From Humulus lupulus (taxonomy: Eukaryota > Streptophyta > Magnoliopsida > Rosales > Cannabaceae), in assembly GCF_963169125.1 (NCBI RefSeq), contig NC_084798.1, positions 195,419,481 to 195,483,480 of the forward strand: a stretch of 64,000 nt of DNA. The letters are read 5' to 3'. Of the stretch, positions 22,620 to 33,966 are shown one piece after another. The notes beneath the pieces are model-generated. The model searched no databases and was not told the DNA's origin. It worked only from the letters and a program-made list of their open reading frames with translations. Both the position numbers and the translations under genes were made by a program. How positions within the stretch are numbered: position 1 is the first letter of the stretch; each line of letters begins with the position of its first letter.

Positions 22620-24560
22620 TGTAGAGTCCAAGAACTTTACTTAGCTAGTTAGATAGTAGTATAATAGTAATAGTAGTAGTACTTTTATGACTGTGGATTT
22701 TGGTTCAGACCGGGATTTATTTGAACACTCGTAGTAACACTTGTAGATTTTCTAAGTTTAACCTATAGTTTAAGAATATTAATTTTAACCTAAGGTTTGA
22801 TTAATATGACTGATATTGATGGTGATATTTATTATATTATAAGGTTTAGATAGACCCAATAAGAAAGTAACACTTGTCATTTGTATGTTTAATGATAATT
22901 AAGTATTTTTTAGGAATAAGTTTATTAAGAGTAATATTTGAATATCCTAGGGTCTGTCAGCAGCTTTGAAAACGTTAAAGGACTTAGTCAAGGCTGTTTA
23001 CTCAATTCAAATTAAGCTGAAAATGTGCAATTCCGTGTTTAAATATTCAGCGTATGCCGATATATCGCAGCTATAGGGGGCGATATATCGCAGTACAGGG
23101 ATACGAAAAACACATAACTTCGTACGATCACCTCGACGAGCCTCGAGCATGCTGGCCCAGGCGATATATCGCCTACAAGGGGCGATATATCGGCTCCCTT
23201 GCTATAATTTTGAATGTTTTTGAAAACGTTCTCATTTGAATCTTTAACCTCTTGATAAGTCCAGCATCTTTCTGACCGAGTCTTCAGCCTCTGCTGAATG
23301 ATAATTCAAATATTTTTCACTTAAAAAGCCATTATTTTATTCAAGTTAAATGAAGATCTTTTCATTCTTGAACTCTATAAATAGGACCTAGTACCCAGCC
23401 ATTTATTCATTCATCAAGCTAAGTTCAGAGGCTGCAAGCTGCTAGGTTATTTTTAAGAGTGTAAACACTTGGGTTGGGGATTATAGGCTTAATCATTATA
23501 AGCTTACCAAACACTTGGGAAGTAAGGTTTATAGCACATTTCGGTTCAAGGTTTAGATTGGTCATAGAAGCATTCAAGGTATTCCAAACTCTAGTTCATT
23601 TTGGTATTGTTTTCTTTAAGTTCTTATAGTTTTCTACTCAGCATCCTAACTTTATTCTTTATTCTTGGAAAGGAAATCTAAGATCTTGAACATAAGGTTT
23701 TTGGTAAGTATATTCTTGATGGTATAGTTCATCCATTCTTTTCATTCCTTTTTCTTCAGTATACTCACCCTTTCATTTATGGTTTTTAGGAGTGTTCCAA
23801 AGTCCCAAACCTGTTCTCATATCCTGGTACTTTTGGTAAGGAGAATAGGATAGGATATTATGTGTTATGCCATATGTTATCTTATGATTTATGTGTTATG
23901 TTAACTTATGATTTGTGTGTTATGTATGTTTGTAGACTTGGGCATATGACCTGTACAACTAACAAGCCCCAATAAATTTATGGGCATATGACTTGTTTAG
24001 CTAGCAAGCCCCACAAATCTAATAGGCATATGACTTGTTTTGTTTATGGGACCCCAAGTAATAATGGCCATTATAGTATATGTGACATATGTTATGATAT
24101 GTTTTTAATATATGTTGATATGAATTTTATGTATATGATTTATGCGTTAGATTTTCCTTGCTAGGCATTAGGCTCACTCATTTATGTTTATATGTGCAGG
24201 AAAATAGCTTTGGTGGCAGGAAAGGTTCTTGAAAGCTTGGGGATGTGTATTGAGGTGGGATGGAGTCAATGGACCGAGAGCTCGATTCGAGGATGAAGTC
24301 TCTCTGATTATGGTTTTCTATGTATTTTTTTCCGCAATTGGTTGTAATAAGTTTTAATTAAGTTTTCATTATGTCAAAGTTATGTTTTGTTTCAAACAAT
24401 GGGATCCCATATCCTACTTTAAATTTTATGTAGTTTAACATTTGTTTTACAAGTTTTTAATGAAGATTATGGTTATTTCACTTGTGCGTTTTATTAAAAA
24501 ATTAGTGTCTATGTATAGTAGTCATTACTGGTCCAAAGTCTAGAGTAGCTGGGTCATTAC
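22620..24560 (+). mobile_element. Gypsy-2 3' LTR
   Basis: Starts TGTAGAGTCC directly after the purine tract and ends GGGTCATTACA; about 1941 bp. It contains four GATATATCG palindromes (23056-23193) and a TATAAATAGG motif near 23379-23389 that may be its TATA box. The right flank is Copia-1 LTR sequence at 24561. The 5' LTR and almost all of the internal region are missing. Confidence 0.88.
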
Positions 24561-25175
24561 ACCAAAGTCAGAGGGGATGGCGATACATCACCACCCAGGA
24601 GGCGACACATCGCCTGGAAGCTAGGGTTTCCAGAAACCCGCTTTGCCTGTTGTATTACGTAAAATATCGTAAATGCTCTAAATGACGTGTTTTGCAAATC
24701 TAATCCTATTCGTTAGACCTAATGACGATGTCTACTATATATATGGGTCAAAAATAGTGATTTGGGAGACTTGATCACTCTCTCTACCCACATTCTCTCT
24801 CTAGCTCCAAGAATCTCTAGCTTTCTCCAAGAACTTTCCAAGAAAGTGCTTGACTTAGAAAGTTGAAGGCTTGTTCAATATCAATCCTCATTTCCTCAAA
24901 AGAAAGCCTTAAGCATCAATGGTGGCTGGGAAATAGAGTATTAGGACATCGTTTCTCAACGTGTATAAGCCTTGGTTTTGTGGTTTGATTTGCTTGAATG
25001 ATTTGTTGAAAGGAAAGTGGTGGTCTTGCTTAGGGTTTTGAAACTTCATCAAAAATTGAAGAACTCCATTGATTTACTTAAGTTTGCAAGTTCTTTCTCA
25101 ATATTTTTTAAGACTCTGTCAATCCAAATTATGTGTAGATTCTATTTTTTTGTGGTGGTGTCATCTCACTCTCCT
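24561..25175 (+). mobile_element. Copia-1-type LTR copy
   Basis: Matches 1041-1106 plus 10300-10830 of the 5' LTR once Gypsy-1 is removed, including the TATA region and the CT-rich start. It lacks Gypsy-1, so it shows the pre-insertion state of that site. It could be the displaced 3' LTR of Copia-1 or a piece of another copy. Short frames around 25017-25286 are chance. Confidence 0.75.
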
Positions 25176-25268
25176 CAACACCTTCACCTTAAAATCTCAA
25201 ATCCTCCAAAATCCCAAGCCTCCACAAAATGTCTATCCTCAACAACAATGTACAGAGTGAGCCTTAGG

Positions 25269-26313
25269 GTAATTTTGGCTGTATAGTGTTTTGAGAAGCT
25301 TGGTATTTCGACTATATAGGGTCTATAATGGCTATAGTGTTTGAGGCTATTTAAGAAAATATAAGAAGAAAGAAATCCTGAGCACTATTAAGGATATAGT
25401 GGTTCAACTATAAGGTGTTTGTGAGCAGAAAGGAGAGAGCTTTTGGGGACTATAGGATTTCAAAAAGGGAGAGCACTTGAAAGCTTTGATTGTGTGAAAA
25501 GGTAATAGCTCTATTTATAGGCTCACAACTCAACTTATTTCCTTAAATTTCTCCACCTTCATTCAACTAGCTTTCAAAATTCAAATCTCCCTCCCACTCT
25601 ATAGGTTCAGCTAGCCCACTTCCTTCTCCTAGTCTTGTGCTACAAACACTCTCTTGATGACACACACTCACATGTAACCAAAGTAGTCAAAGTCTATTTC
25701 TCCCAAACTAATGCTCACGCCTACACCTGTGCTTTCTTAAGTTCAAATGTTTTCAAAAAGCTTCAACTATTACCAATTTAACCTCTTAGTTTCCTTTTGG
25801 CAAGCTTGGAGTGACACTTAGTTCCTTAAGTAAAAAAATGAGTCAAAACCTAGCTAAAATTGTGTCACACACTTATGACTCGTTGGTCTTCAATTTAGTT
25901 CTTAAAAATAACTTTTATACATTATAAATAAATTCACAGAAATTCCACCCAATAAAAATATATGGAATTTCAGCCATACACTATATTTTAAATAATTGGG
26001 ACTTAATTTAATGCCACATGTAAAATCCTTAGTCCACCAAAAATATGTGCATTAAAACTATATTCTAATTTAATTAAAAGCTTAAAACTATACACTAATT
26101 TAAATCATATGCTAAAATCTTATAAATAATAACTAAAATAATTATAACCATCCAAATTATAATTATTTTCTAAATCATAAAATCATATCCTTAAAATAAA
26201 TATTTTAATCTTAAAGCAATCTTTTTAATTTCCACCACTCAAACTAAACTATAATCTATAAAACTAACATATAGTCATAATTAAGGAGAAAAATAATAAC
26301 CTTGGTTATTACA
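25269..26313 (-). mobile_element. Probable solo LTR C (antisense)
   Basis: The right end AACCTTGGTTATTACA resembles an antisense Gypsy LTR end. The direct repeat TTAGG flanks the interval (25264-25268 and 26314-26318). A 'ctatttatagg' motif near 25513-25523 fits an antisense TATA box. The left end reads GTAATTTT rather than TGTA, so the call is tentative. Confidence 0.5.
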
Positions 26314-26711
26314 TTAGGACTTGTTCTTTTGAACATATAACTACAACTATAATCCATTATGACATAATCACTATAATTGTAACTATCCATATGGTCGGGA
26401 TTTTATAAATGTTTGTATTATTTCAATAATCATGTAATAAAATAAGCAATCAATACGATTGTTAAATTAAATGATTCTACTACTTTTATTGACAACATAA
26501 AACCACATTACATGTCCGACATAGTTTAATAAGGGTATAAAACCCAACATCATATAGTCAATTTCTCTATATTGTTACCACCAAAAATTTACAAAATATA
26601 TAAATAGGTAATTATTGGTTAATATGAGGAATCAATCATATCCCACAATAATTTGATAACATAAAATAATTCTTTGTTCTTTATTCATATGAGTAAGCTA
26701 TATTTATATAT
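26314..26711. other. AT-rich interval, unclassified
   Basis: Between probable solo LTR C and the Helitron-like 3' end. No open frame or motif I can name; likely old repeat sequence. Confidence 0.4.
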
Positions 26712-26820
26712 ACTAGATACAGGCAACATGCAATGCATGTTTGATTAGTTTTATATATAGAATTTATTAATTATTTTATTAAATTTGTTTCATTGTCATA
26801 TAAATTTCAAATAAAAAAAT

Positions 26821-27895
26821 TGAAATTCCGTTTTTTATGATTACCAACTTAATTATTCAATTTAAATAATTAATTGCTGAACTGTTACAAAAATGTTTAA
26901 ACAGACACAGAGACTGTTTGAACAGAAACCAGACATGTTTAAACAGTTTATCACCAGAAGATAAAAACGAACATAAGGTAAAGAACACACGAAATTATAC
27001 GTGGTATCAACAATCTTTGCAGATTGCTACTAGTCCACGGGGCCACGCCCAGAGAATGAAATTTATTAGAAGAATATCTAAACGATTAAAAAACCAAATT
27101 GACTTATACAAATAAAGACTCCCTCTTGAATTTGTCGCATCAGTTGTAATCTAAACTCCTAATCAAATTTATGAAGTGCTAAGATCTTGAACTCTCTTCA
27201 AATCATAACACTTGCACTTTTCCTCCCGAAAAGTGACTCACGAACAAGACTTCTCCTGAAGCTTGATGAACAATGTCCAAGTGTGTTCTACCTGCACAAT
27301 TAGCACAAAGAAAATAATACAGAAGTACACTGTAATAAACCACTAAGAACTTGCTAAACTCAAGTTCTCACATAATAAAAAGTCTCTCTAAAACTTGAAA
27401 ATATTTGGAAAATAATACACCAAGAGAGATGATCAAAAACCAACAACCTAAGGATGATTATATACTTTCTAGAATCCCTTTAGGTCTTGGAAAACAAATT
27501 AGAAACTAATCAGCCAATAAAAGGAAAATCTTCCTGAACAGGAAAGTCATAATCTGTTCAAACAGATAGCAATCCATTCAAACAAATTCATTGAACCTGA
27601 ACAGTTTTTAAACTCAGTTTCCTTAAATAAATAAGGAAACAATATATACATTATCTTTGCAAGTTGTACACGGTTTCTGGACAACCAAATCAGATCAAGA
27701 ATTAAATACCAATAATTTCCATATATACAAAAGTTAAGACAAGATAATCTTTTATAGGAAATTATATATTTATTCTATTAACATATATAGACTAATCTGA
27801 TTTTAGAAAACATTTCTCAACAAAACAGGAAACTACTCATTTCGAAAATACTTCTTTAATTAATTTTGTCAAATATGCCAATAAAGGATTTTACA
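26821..27895 (-). repeat. Copia-2 3' LTR
   Basis: A 1075-bp LTR with the same length as its partner at 33967. By eye about a dozen differences fall in the first 350 bases. It contains repeated TGTTTAAACAG / CTGTTTGAACAG-type motifs near 26894-26947 and again near 27555-27608. Confidence 0.93.
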
Positions 27896-27910
27896 ATCTC
27901 CCCCTTTGGC
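27896..27910 (-). promoter_or_regulatory. Copia-2 polypurine tract
   Basis: On the minus strand GCCAAAGGGGGAGAT lies directly before the 3' LTR start TGTAAAATCC. This is the usual plus-strand primer of SIRE-type Copia elements. Confidence 0.9.
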
Positions 27911-28031
27911 AATTTGATAGACAAAATTAATTCAAAAACCTGCAACACAAATGTTAGTTACAAGTAAAGAGAAAAAAAACTCCCCCTGCAAACATGCATT
28001 AACTTATAACAAACATATAAAGAAACTAGAC

Positions 28032-28277
28032 TTAACTCCCCCTCAAAATAAGAAGGTCCAGAGATAAACAAAGCAGGTTTTTGGAGGTACTCTCCCCCTT
28101 TGTGTCTTTCAAAGAAGCCAAAGAAACAAGAGAGGCTCGAACAACAGCTAGTTCTGTAGCAACAGTTCCTGAATCTGTGGGAACAGATGAGAATTCAGGA
28201 GGAATGTCATCTGAGGCAAATGTCAGAGATTGAGTAGCAGGGGTCTTCTTAGAGGAAGCTCCACAAGTTTTCACCAT
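28032..28277 (-). CDS. Small ORF downstream of Copia-2 pol, unknown
   Basis: An 81-codon frame from ATG 28277 (MVKTCGASSKKTPATQS), rich in Ser, Thr and Ala. It lies between pol and the 3' LTR, where SIRE-lineage elements often carry an extra ORF, in some cases described as envelope-like. I see no signal peptide, membrane helix or other hallmark in the 81 residues. A hydrophobic stretch upstream (about 28290-28370) comes from a GAA/TTC-rich run and is open in the same frame, but has no ATG near it. It may be the truncated remnant of an extra ORF or chance. Confidence 0.3.
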   Translation of the reverse strand: MVKTCGASSKKTPATQSLTFASDDIPPEFSSVPTDSGTVATELAVVRASLVSLASLKDTKGESTSKNLLCLSLDLLILRGS

Positions 28278-28439
28278 TGTTCCTTCTCTGAAAAGCAGCA
28301 AACACTTACAAAAACAATGAGAGAAAAAAAATAAGAAGAAGAAGAAGAAGAGGCTTGGAGGGATCGTGGGTGAGGAGAAAGTAGGTAGTGACAAGCTGTT
28401 TAAGGACAGAACTTTCTCATTTAGGACACCCACGACAAA

Positions 28440-29563
28440 AAGAAGTTTCCTTTTTTTTATTTTTATTTTTTAAATAAAAGGAAACAAACCTTATGGCACA
28501 CGATCAAGATAACAAACTTACCTTTTTATATTTTATAAAAGGAAATAAAATAAATAGAGAATGCCAACACTAAAAAGGTAACCAAAAACCCCACACGATC
28601 TTCTTAGTGAACTTTTCCCCCTTTTTTTTTTCTTTATTAAAAAAAATGCTAAACAAAGTACAAAACAATAAAGAGACAAATCATGGTATTCCAAATAGAG
28701 AAAGTAGACAAAATAAATTCCTTGGAGACAAAGAATATATTAAATCACACAAAATAAATGCATAATTTCACATAATAACCACAAAGATTCGGTCCACATT
28801 GAATTTCCTTGTCAATCAAATTTTTTTATATATATATAAAAATGCACAAAAATAAAACCCAACCAAAAATATCTGCTTTGATCAATGAGTGTCATCCTTT
28901 AAAAAAAAATAGAATCAAGCAACTGAAAATAAGTGTTAGTGTATAACATGGATAAGAACACTTGTGAAAATGAAAAATTAGAAAGAATATTCGAGAGAAA
29001 TAATGCACAATTCAGTCACAAACACATATTCTTAAGTAAATCAATCAACATGTATGAGTCTTACACACATTAGCTGTGTACAATTTGTCTTGCATAGTTT
29101 CAAGCATAAGTGTGTGACAGTGTATGCAAGTGAACATTACCCAATGACAAATAAGTCTTTTTCAAAATTGTAAATAATTGTAACCCATGAAGACGCTGTC
29201 ACACTACACCAGTGGTAGCCCTTTTCTATGGTAGCGTATCCTCTTCATAACTCGGAATTACAAAGTTCAAACTTACTCAAAAGACGGCTTTCACACACTG
29301 ATGTAGGCAGCTCTATTCTTGCATAGGAGCTTGAGATAATGCTACACAAAAGGAAGCTCAAACATTAAACATTGATTGATTTACTCGAATATGCCTAGGA
29401 GGAATTGATTAATTTTCTCTCAAGAATATACAACCAAATGCTCATAAACACAAGTCAGATTATCTAGCTTGACACATAACAAAATTTTCAAATTAATTGA
29501 TAATTTTCTTAAACTTAAACAACACACATTTGATCAAGAGTGACAACACAATAACAAGAAAAT
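28440..29563 (-). mobile_element. Copia-2 non-coding region between pol and 3' end
   Basis: No continuous frame. AT-rich, with a short TATATATATATA run near 28828. It belongs to the element by position. Confidence 0.55.
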
Positions 29564-30016
29564 TTAAAGAGAACAAACCCCCACAGATTTTTGGAGGAAA
29601 TCAAAGCGAACCGAATCAAGAGCTTTAGTGAAAATATCAGCAATCTGTTTATGTGTTTCAATATATTCCAAGACAAGAACTTTATTTTCAACTAATTCTC
29701 TCATGAAACGATGACGAATATCAATATGTTTAGTACGAGAATGTTGCACAAGATTTTTTGAAATATTAATTGCACTTGTATTATCACAAAAAATAGTTAA
29801 AATGCTAAGATCAAACCCATAATCCATCATCATTTGCTTCATCCACAACAGTTGAGCACAACAACTTCCTGCTGCAATGTATTCAGCCTCAGCTGTTGAA
29901 AGAGAAATAGAATTCTGTTTCTTGCTGTGCCAAGAGACTAGATTATTTCCCAAGTAGAAACATCCTCCACTAATGCTTTTTTCTGTCATCAGTGTTACCT
30001 GCCCAATCAGCATCAC
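29564..30016 (-). pseudogene. Copia-2 RNase H
   Basis: Contains the Copia RNase H blocks NLVSWHSKKQNSISLSTAEA, EYIAAGSCCAQLLWMKQ, IFCDNTSAI and SRTKHIDIRHRF. It ends with an ADIFTKAL-type segment. The frame differs from RT: a run of six T at 29977-29982 (six A on the coding strand) appears to hold one extra base, which joins the frames at DDRK. Apart from this the domain is intact. Confidence 0.9.
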
Positions 30017-30596
30017 TAAAACACACTAGATTAGGGTTAGTTTCTTTTGAATACCAAATACCATAATCAACAGTCCCATGAACATATCGAATGATTCTTT
30101 TGACAGCTGCAACATGAGACTCCATGGGATTTCCTTGGTACCTGGCATACACACCAACACTATAACTCAAATTAGGTCTACTAGTAGTGAGATAAAGAAG
30201 ACTACCACTCATGCTCCTATACAGTGTAGGATCAACTTTGACACCATTTTCATCTTTGGATAGCTTCACAGTCGTTCCCATTGGTGTTTTGGCAATCTTT
30301 GAACTTTCAAGTCCAAACTTTTTCACCAAGTTCTTAGCATATTTGCTTTGAGAAACAAATATGCCTTCATCTAACTGCTTGACTTGCAAACCTAAGAAAT
30401 AGGTCAATTCTCCCACCATGCTCATTTCAAATTCATCTTTCATTTGTTTCACAAATACCTGCACCTCATTGTCAGAAGTAGAACCAAACACAATATCATC
30501 AACATAAATCTGAGCAATAATTATGTTAGATTTAGTATTTTTGATAAATAAAGTTTTATCTACTCCACCCCTTTTGTATCCATGAGAAACAAGAAA
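29970..30596 (-). pseudogene. Copia-2 reverse transcriptase, C-terminal part
   Basis: In the same frame as the upstream pol, from which a single TAA at 30599-30597 (after WYERLT) separates it. It has the catalytic box IYVDDIVFGS near 30480-30510. Beyond the box are LTYFLGLQVKQ, FVSQSKYAKNLVKKFG and SLLYLTTSRPNLSYSVG. It ends at the frameshift before RNase H. Confidence 0.92.
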
Positions 30597-30599
30597 TTA

Positions 30600-32960
30600 A
30601 GTGAGTCTCTCATACCAAGCCCGAGGGGCTTGCTTCAAACCATAAAGACCTTTCTCCAATTTGTAAACATGATCAGGTGCGTGGGGATCTTCAAACCCTT
30701 TGGGTTGTTCAACATATACTTCTTCATTCAAGATCCCATTGAGAAATGCGGATTTGACATCCATTTGGAACAACCTGAAACCAATCAAGCAAGCAATAGA
30801 CAATAATAATCTAATTGATTCAAGTCTTGCAACAGGTGCAAATGTTTCATCAAAGTCTATTCCTTCCACTTGTGTGTACCCTTGTACCACTAATCTTGCT
30901 TTATTTCTCACAATTGTACCAAATTCATCAGATTTATTCTTGAAAATCCATTTTGTGCCAATAAAATTGGTATGCAACGATCTTGGCACAAGGATCCACA
31001 CTTTGTTTCTAAAAAATTGTTCTAATTCCTCCTGCATAGCTTTAATCCAATTTTCATCAGTTAAAGCTTCTTTCACATTTTTAGGCTCAATTAAAGATAA
31101 GAAACAAACAAATTGAACAACATTACTAAACCTTCTTCTTGTTACCATACTGTCTTTTGGATTTCCAAGTATTAAATCTGCTGGTTGATTTAATTTAACT
31201 CTAGTTGATGGCCCCTTTTGGACTTCATCCGAAATAATATCTGGAAATTTCTTTTCTGTCTGTCCAGAATCAGTTTCATCGGATTCGTGATCTGTTGGAA
31301 CAGATGGACCAGACGTTGCAACAGTAGTATCACTGACACAAGCTTCTTCATGTTTTTCAGTAGGTTCATCAATAAACCTATCAATTTCTTCCTCAGTAGA
31401 AAACTCAGAAAAATCCCTGGCATCATCAATGACAACGTTAGCCGACTCCATTACAGTTTGGGTTCTCATGTTATACACACGATAAGCCCTACTGTTAGTG
31501 GAGTATCCAATAAAAACACCTTCATCACTCTTAGCATCAAATTTACCAAGATTTTCTCTATTTCTCAAAATGTAACAAACACATCCAAAAACATGAAAGT
31601 AAGCCACACTTGGTTTCTTACCTTTCCAAAGTTCATAAGATGTTTTAGATGTACCTGGACGGAGAAAAACACGATTTATGATATAGCAAGTAGTGTTAAT
31701 TGCTTCTGCCCATAACCGTTTGGTCAATTTTTTGCTATTTAGCATCACTCTAGCCATTTCTTGAAGAGTGCGGTTTTTCCTTTCTACAACTCCATTATGT
31801 TGAGGAGTTTTGGGAGCTGAAAACTCATGAGAAATACCTGCAGACTTAAAAAAATCATCATAGATAGAATTCTCAAACTCTTTACCATGATCACTTCTTA
31901 TACAAACAATTTTTCCAATGTTGCAATCTTCTTCAACTTTTAATTTCAAGCAAAGAGTTTTAAATGCATCAAAAGTATCAAAATTTTCTTTCAAGAAATC
32001 CACCCAAGTATATCTAGAAAAATCATCCACACAAACAAAAATATACCTTTTCCCATTTAAACTCTCAATTTTAATTGGACCCATAAGATCCATGTGAAGC
32101 AATTCTAAAACTTTCGAAGTGTTTATGTCAGAAACTCTTTTATGTGTAATTTTTAATTGCTTGCCAAGTTGACAACTCTTGCACTTACCATCAGATTCTT
32201 TACCTAGCTTAGGTAAACCACGAACAATCCCTGCATGTGACAATTTTTTCAAGGCTTTGAAATTTATGTGACCAAGTTTAGCTTGCCACACATCAGTGTT
32301 ATTTCTCACAACAGATTGACACATAATAGAAGGCAAAAGAGTATAGCAATTGTCATTAGATCTAAAACCTTCAAGAACAATCTCACCTTTCTTGTTTAAA
32401 ACAAAACAATTCTCTTTATCAAAGTTAACAGTATAACCTTGATCACAAATTTGACTTATGCTAAGCAAGTTAGCTTTAAGTCCTTCCACAAGTAACACTC
32501 TTTTGATATTAGGTAACCCTTCAAAGTTAAGAGTACCCATTCCAAGAACAGTACCTTCAATTCTATTCCCAAAAGTAACAGATCCACAATGTATAGGTTT
32601 TATGTCTGTAAGAATAGACCTGTCACCTGTCATATGTCTTGAACAACCACTATCAAAATACCAAAAATATGAAGAAGCAGATCTATCATATTTACTAGTA
32701 AAACCAGCAAAACAATTATTCTTTTTTATCAATATTTTCCTTGATTGAACATTTTTCTTTTTTACTCTTTTGAAATTATCAAAATAATTGAATTTCTCAA
32801 AATATTCATTTTTGGCAAAATTCATAAGAGTAAAACACTTAGGTCGAATATGACCCTTCCTACCACAAAAATGACATTGGAATGAATTTTTCAAACTTAC
32901 CATTGGATTTACTTGCTGACTGTGTCCTTTCTGTTGGAACAATCCGAGTACTGGATACAA
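30600..32960 (-). pseudogene. Copia-2 pol: zinc knuckle, protease, integrase, RT N-terminus
   Basis: A frame open for about 787 codons. In order it has a zinc knuckle [14 protein letters not shown], protease with [13 protein letters not shown], and integrase with a zinc-binding [10 protein letters not shown]...CKSCQLGK region. The catalytic core follows: [21 protein letters not shown] (first and second Asp), and [13 protein letters not shown] (Glu). After [11 protein letters not shown] and a variable linker, RT begins with [33 protein letters not shown] and [11 protein letters not shown]. The TAA at 30599-30597 breaks RT. No other break is seen in this stretch, so the protein is unusually well kept for a defective copy. 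Confidence 0.93.
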
Positions 32961-33183
32961 CAGATTTCAGTGAGGATGACACGGGAACATCAAACGATAG
33001 CATCCCACCCGAGATAAAGACAGTTTTCTTTGATTTTTGAGAACTTGAAGCACTAAGTCCCACATGACTTATTTGACCTGCATTCTGTATATTCTCAAAA
33101 ACAGTTGAACCGGGATTAAGCATTCTAACATTTTTCTCAAGAGTATCCAAATCTTTAGACAACTTATTAATTTCAACATTTTT

Positions 33184-33600
33184 TTAAATTATTTCTTTTT
33201 CAAAATTTTCATTTAAGTCAGTAAGTTGTTTAATTTCAAAGGATAATTCTTTATTTTTGCTTACCAATGACCGATTTTCAGAACACACTTTCACCCATGA
33301 ACCATACATCTTTTTGTAAGATTCACTCAAAGACTCATCATTCAATTCAGATTCATCACTATCAGAATTTTCGTCATCTTTTGAAACATTATTCAAGCAA
33401 ACAATTTTTTCATTTTCAGATTTAGAAACAGGTAAAATAGAAGTGAAAGCGACATTACCTTCCTCATCTTCACTACTTTCTGAGTCATTATCACTCCAAG
33501 TAGTAATCATACATTTTTTGTTCTTTTTCAAGGTGTTTGCACATTCAGACTGGATGTGGCCAAATCCCTCACATTCCCTGCACTGAATACCCTTTTTATT
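33184..33600 (-). pseudogene. Copia-2 gag C-terminal region
   Basis: Begins with a second zinc knuckle CRECEGFGHIQSEC near 33548-33590. An acidic serine-rich stretch follows (SDNDSESSEDEEGN), then a coiled segment ending near 33184. This layout (knuckle, acidic region, coil) is usual in SIRE gag. A downstream stretch, 32860-33162, links it to the pol frame. Confidence 0.8.
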
Positions 33601-33639
33601 AGTTTGAAAATGATTAAGAGAAGAATGATTACCTTTTTA

Positions 33640-33891
33640 CGGCTTGCCATTAAACTTATTATTTCCTATATTTTTCATATATTTTTGTAAATTCTTTGCA
33701 AGCATTGCCATTTCATTATCACCATCTTCATCTTTTTCAGTAGGAGGTGACCATCCAGACAAAATTGCTCACCATGCTTTCTCATCTTGAGCTTTTATGA
33801 AAGCTCTCATCCTAACTTTCCAATATGGATAGTTTGAGTCATTAAGCAATGGAGGTCGAGACACCAAACTACCTTCTACAAAGAAAGACAT
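33640..33891 (-). pseudogene. Copia-2 gag N-terminus with core deletion
   Basis: Starts at ATG 33891-33889 (MSFFVEGSLVSRPPLL) with the gag start block NYPYWKVRMRAFIKAQD. A TGA at 33771-33769 follows EKAW. After SGWSPPTEKDEDGD the sequence jumps directly to NEMAMLAKNLQKYMKNIG, a stretch that in the family lies far downstream. The UBN2-type gag core between them is missing. Another stop follows NNKFNGKP near 33640. Confidence 0.82.
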
Positions 33892-33952
33892 TTCACACAA
33901 AACAAATCAAATGGAAAATAACCACAAGATCTCACTAAGAGTTTAGTGAACC

Positions 33953-33964
33953 GCTCTGATACCA
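33953..33964 (-). promoter_or_regulatory. Copia-2 primer binding site (initiator Met tRNA)
   Basis: The minus strand reads TGGTATCAGAGC, a perfect match to the 3' end complement of initiator-Met tRNA, two bases inside the 5' LTR that starts at 33967. Confidence 0.95.
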
Positions 33965-33966
33965 AT

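Noticed and set aside
30700..32748. Plus-strand frames opposite Copia-2 pol
   Set aside because: Shadows of the strongly supported minus-strand pol frame.
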